Position numbers and translations under genes: made by a program. The notes under the pieces were generated by a model, which was not told the DNA's origin, ran no database searches, and saw nothing but the letters and a program-made list of their open reading frames with translations. Shown here in pieces: positions 54,297 through 64,000 of a DNA stretch of 64,000 nt. Location of the stretch: positions 868,001-932,000 of the forward strand of contig JBBPFI010000012.1 in the NCBI GenBank assembly GCA_037974965.1. Direction: 5' to 3'. Each line of letters opens with the position of its first letter. Within the stretch, counting starts at the first letter, position 1. This DNA is from Dacryopinax spathularia (taxonomy: Eukaryota > Basidiomycota > Dacrymycetes > Dacrymycetales > Dacrymycetaceae).

Positions 54297-56323
54297 GAAG
54301 AAGACGCACAAGCATCCCTAGGCCACTTCCACTCCTCCGTATCCAAAAACCTCTCCGGCCTAAACCCCTCCGCATCCAGTCCCCACCACTCCCGCATCGT
54401 ATGCGTCGCCCACACATCGAGCCAAACCACCGTCCCCCGGGGCACGGGCACGTCATATTTCTCCCCCGTCTTCAAGTACGTGCCCTTGAGCGTAGTATCA
54501 CGCGCAGCGACCTTATTGAGCCTCACTTCGGCGGGGAATAAGCGGAGAGTTTCGCGGAAGGTCGCTTCGGCGTATTTTAGACGGGGCATGGACTCGCGGT
54601 AGGAGTCGAGTGCGGCGGCAGGGTCGGAGGAGGGCAGGTGGGGGAAGACGGAGAGGGCTTCGGCTCGGAGCTTTGTTTGGACCTGGGGGTGCAGCGCGAG
54701 GAGGGACAGGGCGAAGGCGAGCGTGTTGGCTGTGGTTTCGTGCCCGGCGAGGAGGAAGACCTGGGGAGCGGGGCGTTAGCCTCAGCTTCAGCTTCAGCCT
54801 CGGGACATCCCGATCCTCCGCCCTGGTAACTCTGACAAGCAGTAGAGGGTAGGCAGGACGACGAGAGAGAACAGGAGGAAGAAAAAGAGGAAGAGGAGGA
54901 GGAAGACGCACATAAGTAGTAGACAACAACTCATCATCACTCAACTTCCTCCCCCCACCCTCCCCACCATCATCCTCATTAGCCCTAATAAGCCTCTTAA
55001 ACAAATCCGCCTCCTCGCTCTCCCCCGCCCTTCCCGCTCTCTCCTCCTGGCTCATCAGCGCGCCCTCAGCGCGCATCTGAGCGCGCGTCTCCTCGATCAT
55101 CCCCCTTAGATATTCTCTCAGCTCGGAGTATGCCGTTTGAGTTTGCTGGATGGGAGAGAGGGGGAGACGTTGTAGGATGGGGTATTTTGTGAGGACGGAC
55201 TTGAGGTTCATTGTCTGTACGGCGGTGAGCAGGGCGGGGACGAAGGGCATGCTGAATCCCGGGGGGATGTTGAGGAGCGAGTCGGCGTGTCCATGCCCGT
55301 TCTCCCCCTCCTTTCCACTCTTGCGAGCTCCGGAAGAGCCGGAGGAGGAGGAGGAGGAGGAACCGGTTGCGGAGAGAGGGATATGCCTCCCAAATCCGGC
55401 AGAAGTGATGATCAGCAATGCCAACTACCTTCTATCAGCCCTCACTCCTTCCCTCCCTCATTCCCGAGAAAGGGTGCTCACCTGGGTCATAACCTCATGC
55501 GCATCGACCACCCTCCCCCCACCCTCCCCCTCAGGCTCCTGCTCAAACGCATCAAACCATTCCCTCACCACTCGGATAGATTCGCGCCAGACGAGCGCGT
55601 TGTTCCCCTCGCCGAAAGCGGCTTTTGAGGCGTCGCGGTGACGTTTCCATTCGCTTCCTTCGGTGGAGACGAGGTTTGGGCCGTAGAAGGATATGATGTC
55701 GTACTACGCCCGACAGGGCATCAGCATCGAAGCATTGGAGCATCGGAGCATCGGAGCGGAGGAGCGAAGGAGACGGAAGAGGGGAAAAGCAGAAGAGGAG
55801 AAGAGGAGAACAGGAGGACAGGACGAAGGGGCGACTCACGAGCTCAGTCTGCTTTGGGAACAGATGCCTGTCGTTCCCCACCGCTTTTACAGCTGCGGGA
55901 TCAGCGACCCATAAATTCGGTTCGGGCGCTATAAGCGGGGCAGCAGCGATGATGCTCACCCCCGCCTTGACGTACGCTGTCCGACATCACATCAGCTCTC
56001 TCCCTCACAACGAGTAGGAAAGAAGAAAGAAGAGGGTCCCCCGCATTCATCCGTCGGCTCAACCCCTCTCTCGGCGTCACAACGAGTAAGAAGGAAGAAG
56101 GAGACGCACGCGTCCCCTTGGCTCGATAGTCCCCAACGTCGTACTCCGGATAATGCCTCAGCACGGGGGCGAGGAAGAACTGAGGATGGGTGTACTGGAC
56201 GTGCAGCCCACTAGGGACGCCTGCGAAGAGGCGCTGGACTCGGCGGAGGGCGATAAGGCGGGTGAGGATAAAGTAGGCGATGTAGCCCGAGAGGAGGGCG
56301 AGGAGGGCGCCGGCTACTGCCAT
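53899..56323 (-). CDS. Cytochrome P450 monooxygenase
   Basis: Exons 56323-56110, 55976-55840, 55703-55482, 55424-54912, 54760-54310 and 54122-53899 close in phase to 586 residues. Residues 1-25 are a membrane anchor (ALLALLSGYIAYFILTRLIAL). Family marks follow: FYGPNLVSTEGSEWKRHR (C helix), LAGHETTANTLAFA (I helix), ETLR (ExxR), FRPERFLD, and the haem loop FSLGARSCIGARFA with its Cys. A Ser/Gly-rich insert lies near residue 210. It probably oxidises a small hydrophobic substrate at the ER with a reductase partner. The intron before the haem exon contains a long AG/TG microsatellite. The CYP family cannot be assigned by eye. Confidence 0.93.
54183..54299. repeat. AG/TG microsatellite in a P450 intron
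   Basis: Long AG runs, then about twelve TG units, then AG again. It lies wholly inside the intron 54123-54309 and is likely length-variable. Confidence 0.9.
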
Positions 56324-56882
56324 GCTACGTTTTTGTTGGGAGGAGTGGTGGTCACTGTTGTTGTTGTCGAGGAGGGAGAGAAGGGGAAGGAGAGGTATAT
56401 GCAGGGCGAGGTCTATCTAGCAGCGAGCTGGCGGCCGGGGCATGCTGCACAAACGATTTTAGTGTCGCTAGCTCATGCTGTGACCCGCCTTGTGCTCCAA
56501 CTGGCAAAACCTGACTCTCCCACATCCCACATCGTCCAATCCTTACGACATACGTATTGTATTCCACAATATTCGTCCTATCCAAGCCAGCAAACCCACT
56601 TAATTCGTAAGACCTCGGAGCCAGCATAAGGGCGCGAGACGTTACACGGTCAGCGTCATGCAATCAGCAATCAATTCATTCCTGGAGAACATCGTACGAT
56701 GGGACCGTGAATACAGTATATGGCTCGGGATCGGCTGAAGGCCGGTTATCCCGCCGAACGGCCCGAGGTCACGTGACCGCTTCCAGCGAACAGGAAAACA
56801 CGCTTGTCCTTGCGACGTTGATCGATAAAACAACCATAACCAGACTCCTTATACAGTTGCGGTCTATCCCCGCCCCCTCACG
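56324..56882. other. Intergenic, no gene seen
   Basis: Holds the P450 promoter and the 3' end of the first esterase gene. Confidence 0.5.
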
Positions 56883-58361
56883 CTAGAGGACGACCCACCC
56901 CTCCCACCCTCTCCCCTCCATCCCCCCAACCCTCCGCGCAAGAACCCCATTCCCCTCCACACTCGGATGAACCCAATCCGGCGCCGTCCGGAAATCGAGC
57001 CACCCATCAACGGGGATCATATTAAGTCTTATATGTTTTCTCTTCTCATCTTTTGACCATGACGAGCGGAGGGAAGGGAGGAGGAGGGCGAGGAGGGTCG
57101 TGTACCGGGAGGTGAGTTTGCTGAGGTCGAAGAAGGGGCCCTTTGGGTGGGAGGGGGTTAGTGATGGACATGGAGCGGGAGAGGGGTCAGGAGGCGGGAG
57201 GGGGGGGACTGACGAGGATCACGATGTCCGACACGCTCTCCGCAAACATCTCCGACAGCCTATCCAGAAAGGCTCGCATGTGAGCAGCGAAATAAAACGC
57301 GGAAACGTCAAAATTATCGTCGTTCGTTCCTATAGCCCATGCAAGCTGTCAGCTCTTACCCTTCTACAGCCCCTCGCTTGGCCATGGGAAGATGGGGTGG
57401 GGAAAATGACGTACCGAGAGCGACGATGATCGTATTTGGCGGGTTGTACGCATTCTGTTCGGGAGACCAGGGAGACGGATCCCACCACGAGTTCTACACC
57501 ACCGCCCAATCAGCCCCTCTCTGCCCGCCTCTACGCGCCTAATTGCTAAAACTCGAAAGAAGTTAAGAACGCACCTGCCAAAACCGACTCTCCATCCCCC
57601 ACGTCTCCTGCCCCCCAAGGACCTGATCCGTCAACAACACCCCTGGGAACGCCACCCCCTCCACGGCCACCACCCTATTCCCTTTCCCCCTCCCCCGACC
57701 CGGCTCCGGCTCCGGCTCTTGCTGGGAGAGCAGCCGACCGAGGAGAAGCGGCCAGCCGTCCCATGCTCCTCTTGCCGGGAGGTTATGCTCAGGTGATGAG
57801 GAATAGGCGCAGGAGATCGAGTCGCCTATCACTAGTATACGATGCGTAGGCTGGGCCGCTAGGGGAAGAGGACGGATCGCTGCTGGCTGTCAGATGAATC
57901 AGCGAACCCGAAGCAGCGCTGCCAGACGGCTTGGAATTTGGGTGGGCGGGGTCACGTACCCCCGTACAGAGGAGCGCGGCGATATGTATCACCGACCCCC
58001 AATCCCCGATATAGACCGTACACTTCCTCTCCCCCTCTTCCCCCTCTCCTCCTCCCCCATCAGCACCAGCAAGCCTGACCCTCTCGCCCGGCCTCACCTC
58101 AACAGCCCTCTGCATCCCCCCCTCCCCCTCGCCCTCCCCCGGCCTCAGAACACTCCAAACAAGCATCGGCTCCCTCCCCCCTGGTCTGCCGAGCCTCCCC
58201 GTCCCCGGGCCGATCTCCAGCCCGAGGTACGGGCCGACGAAATGGAAAGAGAGGGAGGAGGATGCGTAGGCTGCTTGGAGGCCTTGGGTGGGTGTTGGGT
58301 CCCAGCGGCCTGTTAGGGTTAGGGGGGCGGTGGAGGTGGGGATCCGGATCAGGCCGGCCAT
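56883..58361 (-). CDS. SGNH/GDSL esterase, copy 1 (CE2-like layout)
   Basis: Exons 58361-57960, 57886-57575, 57493-57415, 57329-57214 and 57140-56883 close in phase to 388 residues. Residues 1-135 look like a beta-sandwich (TGRWDPTPTQGLQAAYASSSLSF, YIGDWGSV). The hydrolase follows: VIGDSISCAY carries the nucleophile Ser, ALGTNDDNF the oxyanion Asn, and DWVHPSVEGN the catalytic Asp-His pair. A jelly-roll-like N-domain plus SGNH resembles CE2 deacetylases, which remove acetyl groups from glycans. There is no signal peptide, so secretion is not supported. Its tandem partner lies upstream at 58862-60168. Confidence 0.85.
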
Positions 58362-58861
58362 CGTGTTTCCCAGGAGTTGGAGGTCATCGGTGTCTGGGCG
58401 GGCGACAGTTGAAGGTGAATTTATACGATTTGGGCGAAGGGATGGTCGATCACATGACGAGTAGGATTCCGCAAGCCAAACCGGCGGTGCCTAGCTGATT
58501 CGCCGGACTCTTCTTCTACCGTAGCATCATCTGCGGTGTGCCGGGGTCGTCTTGGCATTTATTCGGTCAGTGTTGTGCGGCCGCTGTCCGAAGCCAGGAG
58601 TTTCTTCCCCTCCGCTTTGTACTCGACGCCCCTCTCCGGCTGACATTTTCCTCTGTGTTGCTTCCTCCACCCCGTCAAGGTTGACCGAACTGTCGAGTCC
58701 TGTTGAGACGCACTCGTCCTTCGTGGTGATTGAATATCATAGCAGGAGATGAGGATGCTGCGGAATAAGCCAGAGAGAGTCCCGCGATGTCTTCGTATCC
58801 TGTCGCCCAAGCAGCCCTTCCCTTCCCCATCGTATCCCTCCTACCCCTCGCAGCACACGAC
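58362..58861. other. Spacer between tandem esterase genes
   Basis: 500 bases with no gene; holds the promoter of copy 1 and the 3' end of copy 2. Confidence 0.5.
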
Positions 58862-60168
58862 CTACCCCTCCCAGCCCCTCACCGCGAGCTCGACAACCCT
58901 CCTCGCAACAACCCCATTCCCCTCCAAACTCGGATGGATCGTATCCGGCGCCGTACGCGCATCTAGCCATCCATCAACAGGGACCATATGCAGCTTAATA
59001 TGTTTCCTCTTTCCGTCTTTTGCCCATGCGGTCCGCAGCTGGGGGAGGAGCTCAGCCAGCAGGGGCGTGAAGCGAGAAGAGCCTTTGTAGACGAAGAAGA
59101 ATGGGCCCTGTGGGATGTGTTAGTTTTGAGTAGGGTACGGTGCGAAGGGTGGGGACTGACGAGGATGACGAGGTCTGAGAGGGTGGAGGCGAATGTTTCT
59201 GATAGTCTGTCCAGGAAGGAACGCATCTCGCGGGCGAAATGGAAGCCTGGGACACCGAAGTTGTCGTCGTTTGCTCCTACAACAAGGACACCATCAGCTG
59301 TGGCTCGCAGTCACATAGCCGAAGTACGTAGATAGAGGGGGGGGGGGGCGCGTACCTAGTGCAACGATAATCGTATTCGGTCGATTGTACGGGTTCTGCT
59401 CCGGCGACCAAGTCGTTTGGTCAAACCACGATTTCTCCCAAAAACGGCTCGCCATCCCTTCCTCCTTCTTGCCATTGATGAACTGGTCCACCAGGAGCAC
59501 ACCGGGGAAGGCGACACCCTCCACGCTCACTACTCCGCTGCCAGGCCTTTGGGAGAGCAGACGACTGAGGATGAGCGGCCAGCCGTCCCAGGCCCCGCGG
59601 GGTGGGAAACCCCATTCTGGCCCGGAGGAGTAGGCGCAGGAGATGGAGTCGCCTATTACTAGTATGCGTTGGATGGGTTGGGAGGACGGCGGCAGTAGGA
59701 TGATAGAGTTGGCCTACTCCGCAATGGTAAGTCAAGCGACTAGCACTACGTGCGTTACGTAGAAGGAAGAAGGCGTACGGCTGAGCAATGAATTGCGGCA
59801 ATGTCGATGACCGAACCCCAGTCACCGATATATACCGTACACCTCCTCTCTTCTCCTCCCCTCGCAGTTCCATCAAACAGCCTGACCGTATCCCCCGGTC
59901 TCACATGCCTCACTCTCTGCACGTCCGCCTCCTTCTCCACCTCTCCCGGTCTGGTAACCGCCCAAACCAGCATAGGTTCCTCACCGTCCGGTCTACCCCA
60001 TCTCGCCGTCCCTTGACCGATCTCAAGCGCGATATAAGGGCCCGTGAAGTGAAATGAGAGTGAGGAGGAGGCGTAGGAGGCTTGTAGGCCCTGTGAGGCT
60101 GTGGGTGCCCAACGTCCGGTTCGTGAGAGCGGCGCTGCAGCGGTAGGGATGCGGACAGAGGAGGACAT
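58862..60168 (-). CDS. SGNH/GDSL esterase, copy 2 (CE2-like layout)
   Basis: Exons 60168-59779, 59713-59356, 59276-59161 and 59107-58862 close in phase to 369 residues. It aligns with copy 1 throughout: MSSSVRIPTAAAPLSRTGRW, CTVYIGDWGSV, VIGDSISCAYSSG, then ANDDNF and TIHPSLEGNG. Two differences stand out. The oxyanion block is GANDD where copy 1 has GTNDD, and the intron that copy 1 has after its FWQ is absent here, with FWEKSWFDQ continuous. Catalytic Ser, Asn, Asp and His are all kept, so both copies are likely active. The role is presumed glycan or small-ester deacylation. Confidence 0.85.
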
Positions 60169-60630
60169 GGCTCTTTCTCTCGCAGTTGATGCTCAGGTGC
60201 CGGCCGAAGGGCAATTTATAGAGATTCAGCTTGGAGCAGCTCCCAGGCCAACCGGCGTGTCATAAGAATGAAGTGCAGGTTCTACTGTATGTCCATTGTG
60301 CCAGCCAAGCAGCGAGAAACGCCGACACCTCACCGGGTTTCTCACCATCAACTGCGGCTTCAGGGTTCGTCGGAGTTGTGCTCGGCGAAACTGCGACGGA
60401 GGCGACCGGCCGAGCCCACCACTGTTCTGGACGACCATCTCGAATCAAGGCCGACTCTTTTCCCGAACGTTCAGAGCGACTTCAGCGTTGTACTACATCG
60501 ATGGATTGAAGACGGCTCCGTCGGGCTAGGAATCTCTATTACATGGTCCAGCCATGCATGCGTGTGTGCCTCGTACCTGTGTCTAACGCCGCACGTATAC
60601 GTCAAACAATAGCGACTACTAGGCCATCCT
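60169..60630. other. Intergenic, no gene seen
   Basis: Holds the promoter of esterase copy 2 and the 3' end of the next gene. Confidence 0.5.
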
Positions 60631-61377
60631 CTACTCTACAATTCTCATGACGGTAATCGACCTCCTGGAGTCGCGCGCTCGCTCCTTTCCGTCCGCACCT
60701 GTCGACGTTGGACGATGTCCGCATCTGCCCTGGGCACCATCCCTGGCGCTCGTTTCTGGTGCGTCTTCGCGGCGCGACTCACGTCTCTTGTTGTCGCTCT
60801 TCGATGCTTGCGCCTCTTCCGGTCTGGTCTCTCCTCGCTGGCTCTGACTAGTTGAAGCTACTGGCTGCTGAGTCGACTCGTCTCGTGTCGTCCGGTCGCC
60901 CTTCGCTGCTTGACTAGCGTCCCTCTCTGCCTCTTGCCGCCCTTTCCCCTTATCCTCCCTTGCCTCCAACTTCAGCTCCCGCCCAACCTCCTCGACCCTC
61001 CCCTTCGCGCTCCTCCACATACCCGCCACTTCCCGCTCAAAAGCCTCAGACTCGTCACGCAACCGGTCCAGCGCCTCCCTCAGCTGGCCGATCGTCGTCG
61101 CTTCGTCTTCTGTTATATCGCCATACTTTCTCAATGTCCTCAGTGCGCCGTCGAGCGGTTCGTCGAGTCTTTGGGCTTGTCTCTGCAGGTCGCGTGCCAG
61201 ATCGCTCAGGGCTCGCTTGGCGGCTATCGCGTTGTGCAGCTCTACAAAGACTTGTCAGCTCCCCATATCGCACGGGTGGACGGAGGGATCGAAGGAGAAC
61301 ATACTCTGCGCATATTCGATCCAGTCGAGCTGCATAGCGCCATCGGGGAAGGACCTCGGTGTTCTCATATTGCTCAT
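60631..61377 (-). CDS. Coiled-coil protein of unknown function
   Basis: Exons 61377-61305 and 61241-60631 join in phase to 227 residues. Residues 15-120 are strongly helical with heptads (LHNAIAAKRALSDLARDLQR, TIGQLREALDRLRDESEAFE). The last 90 residues are Ser/Arg/Glu/Gln-rich and probably unstructured, ending RRSITVMRIVE. There is no signal peptide or membrane segment. The size and helix pattern would fit a small complex subunit such as a kinetochore or vesicle-tether component, but I cannot name one. Confidence 0.68.
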
Positions 61378-61988
61378 GATATGTGCTTTCTCTGTGCTGG
61401 CTTGCGTTTGCGCTCTAGTGATTGGAAGGTCGAGAGCAGCGGTCGATCAAGCAAGAGGTTTATGTACCCCGATCGGGGGTGTAAGGCCAACATCGGGTGA
61501 AAGACCAGTACACGCGTCTAACGCCGTTTCGTATCGCTCTTGAGTCATCGGACACCAAAATACGCATTGGGTGTAGGCGCATTCTTGTGAGTCACTGCCC
61601 CCGAGCCATGGGTAGGCTGACTGCTTTTCAGTAGGGTACGTCGATGTCTTCAAGCCAATCGACGCGAGCTGCTACGCTTACTTGTGTCCTTGGGCAGCGA
61701 ATGCTGGAGGACTTCCGTCGTTGCCTTCTGCCAGATGGTCCGTCGTCGCCTCCTGCAGTCACGTCCGAGCAAAACCGTACGCATCCGTCGGCACAGAAGC
61801 AGGTCTCTGGCTGAGAGGCTGAGAGTTGCACAGACAAAGGTTCGATTATATGCTTGAAATGCGAGTTGTGACAGTAGTGACGTGGTCGTTTCTATACAGA
61901 GAAAGTCTCTCATAAACCCAGATGAAACTCAAGAGCGTACGAAGCCGAAGAGAAGCTGCCCTGCCTCACTTACACGACCGCGACTGCT
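61378..61988. other. Intergenic, no gene seen
   Basis: Only short overlapping frames; promoter of the coiled-coil gene at its left end. Confidence 0.45.
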
Positions 61989-62434
61989 TCATACTACCAA
62001 CCTCACTCGTACTCCATTCCTCCCTACTTCGCCTGGTCTAACCGGCTTCTCGTTCACGTCTTCTTCCGTCTCCTCTTCGTCGTCGTCCGACTCAGCAAGA
62101 AAGATGCCTCGTTGGGCGTTGGACATCTTCCGGAGTATGGTTCGTAGTCCGCGTTTCGGCAGCCATACTACCGCTAGGAAGACCACAAGGAGCAAAATGC
62201 CAGCACCGACCATTGGTGCTGTCCGGCTGTATGGTGATGGCTGCGGGGGCGGTAGTGGTGGGACGAACGCGACGCCTGTCAGGTCGGACACGTCTTCAGC
62301 GAAGGAAGGGGTATCTTCTGCCAGGCAGGCGGCGGTGTGGCATGACATGTCTTTTCTTCATTTCCATGTTAACTCCGAGACAATAGCGAGGAACGTGCGA
62401 CGTACTGCATACCGCGGCGGACTGCGGGGCTCAT
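61989..62434 (-). CDS. Small single-pass membrane protein, unknown
   Basis: Exons 62434-62413 and 62350-61989 join in phase to 127 residues. After a Cys/Asp-containing N-terminal part and a Pro-rich segment (FVPPLPPPQPSPY), one transmembrane helix is plain (PMVGAGILLLVVFLAVVWL). A basic stretch KRGLRTILRKM follows directly, as expected for the cytoplasmic side. Then comes an acidic run (ESDDDEEETEED). No family is recognised. The 3' end could be altered by further splicing near the stop. Confidence 0.5.
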
Positions 62435-64000
62435 GATTTCTCCAATCCGTGTATGGTGGAAATGAGCGCAATGAAAATTACAGAAGGGCGAGATTTGCAG
62501 AAAGAGGAGAATCCGTGCACACCTTCCCCTAGTGTGCGTACTTATCTTATCCGCAGCCAGTGTTGATTTCAGACATCGTACCCTGTCCAGGAGCAAGGAC
62601 GCCAACTCCGAGTCAAGTCTGACGGAGGCCCGGGGCGCGAGAAAGCTCCCGCTCGCGCTCCGCGCAACTCTGTCGGCCAAGTGTCCAAAAATAGGGTGAC
62701 ACACGTCCACCGCAGACCATGGTCTTGCCTAGCCTGCTGATGGAAAGGAATTCGAGAACGTGTCGCTTGCGTGCTATTCATCCATCCAGGTGCCAGAGAG
62801 CGGTAGGGTGATAGGGCAGGATAGGTTGCGGGTATGGATGGCCCGTGCTGGCGGGTCCTTTGCGTTCCGAGGAAGGCACGTTTCGCGGGAATGACTGGTA
62901 TGCTAGGGTCCTTCAGGGCCGGGCTAGTCCGTAATCTTTTCCCGTGAATTCCGATGCGTTGATGCGGATGCTTTTGTGAATCCCTTGTCTTTTGCCATCA
63001 TGTCTTTGCCCACTCGTGAAGATGTCTGGGGTGTCCCATAACTCCGACTCCTTGAGGTGGAGTCTTGATTCAGATCGTTATCATATCTCTCCCAGCCAGC
63101 CTGGGGATAAGGCGCGTCAAGGTCTTGCGGTTGTCGCCATAGCTCAAGACCGGTCTGGGGCAGATCTGCGACACAGCCAAAATGCCCTATACGGGGCCGT
63201 CAGTCAGACAAGGACAGCCACCCGACAGCCCCGCTGGCAGATGTTCGCTGATAGCCCTTAGACCTCGCGCTCACCGCAGGCCATCAAGGGTAGGCCGGTG
63301 CATGGCCAAGCACCGCTGCCACTTGCTGCTCTGTGGATGGTCAACGTGCTGTTAGGGCTTGGGCGGAAATGCCCGGGTTTCGTCATTGATGATCATGCTC
63401 GGTGAAGGGTCTAGAGCCGGGCCAAGCTTATCATCAAAGATGACAAGACGACGAGATGACAAGTTGGTTGACAGTGGAAAGACACGGTGTCTATGTCTTC
63501 GGGTCCGGCGCTTTGCTTTTGACAGCTCCGGACTGCAAGGCTGGGAACCGCGATAAACCATAGAGTCGCAGGAAGGCGTCATCACCCTGCTGGGTCTGGA
63601 TTCAGCGTTCGAACGGTACTCCAGCTGAGAGCTTCTCAGGCAGTTCAACACGTTCATCTTTCCACGGAAAGGGTGCGTAACGGGCGTTGGTGGAGCACGC
63701 ATACAAATGGTCAGCAAGTGGACTTGACAGTTGTCAGAGCGGCGTGCTTACTTAAGGACAGTCAAACTGAACAGTATTTTAGGGCCTCATCCAACCCAAA
63801 GCAGGCGAACTCCCTGCCAAGGCATCCATCAACTAGCCAAGTCGGTGGACGAGGGCGGAACCGCACGACTTGAGGATCCTGACTCATTGATAATGTCCGT
63901 TCCTGCTGATGGGACGGTCCCTCCTTAGCGCTGTCAGCCTTCTTAGCATGCTCTCCTGTCGAGGGGCCGGGTGGAGGGAGGTTCTAAGGGAGCTCATGGT
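62435..64000. other. Right end, no gene supported
   Basis: Frames are short, overlap on both strands and have no recognisable domain. A gene could begin beyond the window. Confidence 0.45.

Noticed and set aside
46485-60168. Secondary-metabolite gene cluster (MFS, methyltransferase, P450, esterases)
   Set aside because: No polyketide synthase, peptide synthetase or terpene synthase is present; adjacency alone is weak.

Overview
The window looks like nuclear DNA of an intron-rich basidiomycete, most likely an Agaricomycete. The genes carry many 45-65 base GT-AG introns. F-box proteins of the mushroom-fungus type (a leucine-rich box followed by an LWREL-like segment) occur four times. The large mobile element encodes a Tnp2-type transposase of the CACTA/EnSpm kind that is common in these fungi. 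I worked by eye, and exon joins were accepted only when the reading phase closed exactly.

Layout. 1-9.8 kb is mostly housekeeping: a partial F-box gene, CFD1, mitochondrial aspartate aminotransferase, ribosomal protein S5 (uS7), a small secreted protein and a DHA1-type MFS transporter. 10.8-28.6 kb is a tandem array of three F-box-like genes (A, B, C, all on the minus strand). A 10,436-base DNA transposon (16171-26606) is inserted between B and C. It has CACCGCGTT-type terminal inverted repeats, a probable 3-base AAT target duplication and four intact-looking multi-exon genes. 29.6-44.2 kb is housekeeping again: metallophosphoesterase, lipoyl synthase, a PhyH-like dioxygenase, formamidase, a JMJD7-like hydroxylase, ORC4, a FAM192A/PSME3IP1-like protein and a conserved unknown. 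Four gene pairs here and at the left share divergent promoters. 46.4-60.2 kb is accessory metabolism: two MFS paralogues, a LaeA-like methyltransferase, a cytochrome P450 and two tandem SGNH esterases. 60.6-62.5 kb holds two small unknown proteins. The last 1.5 kb has no gene I can support.

The most unusual part is the transposon. It carries about 20 copies of a short motif (core TGATGTAGTTGTGCTGG plus CGTC) in both orientations. Copies lie in introns, intergenic gaps and at least two coding regions, often as inverted pairs, and they supply one splice donor and overlap one stop codon. The right half is also packed with perfect short hairpins, some inside codons. One tandem run of four hairpins keeps its loop while the arms change together, so base pairing is kept although the sequence is not. 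I know of no named system that matches this combination; whether it is new needs a database search.

Other notable points are two micro-exons of 9 and 10 bases in formamidase, an AT-hook-bearing N-terminus on ORC4, and a pair of MFS paralogues with identical predicted length (563 residues) but 2 versus 12 introns.
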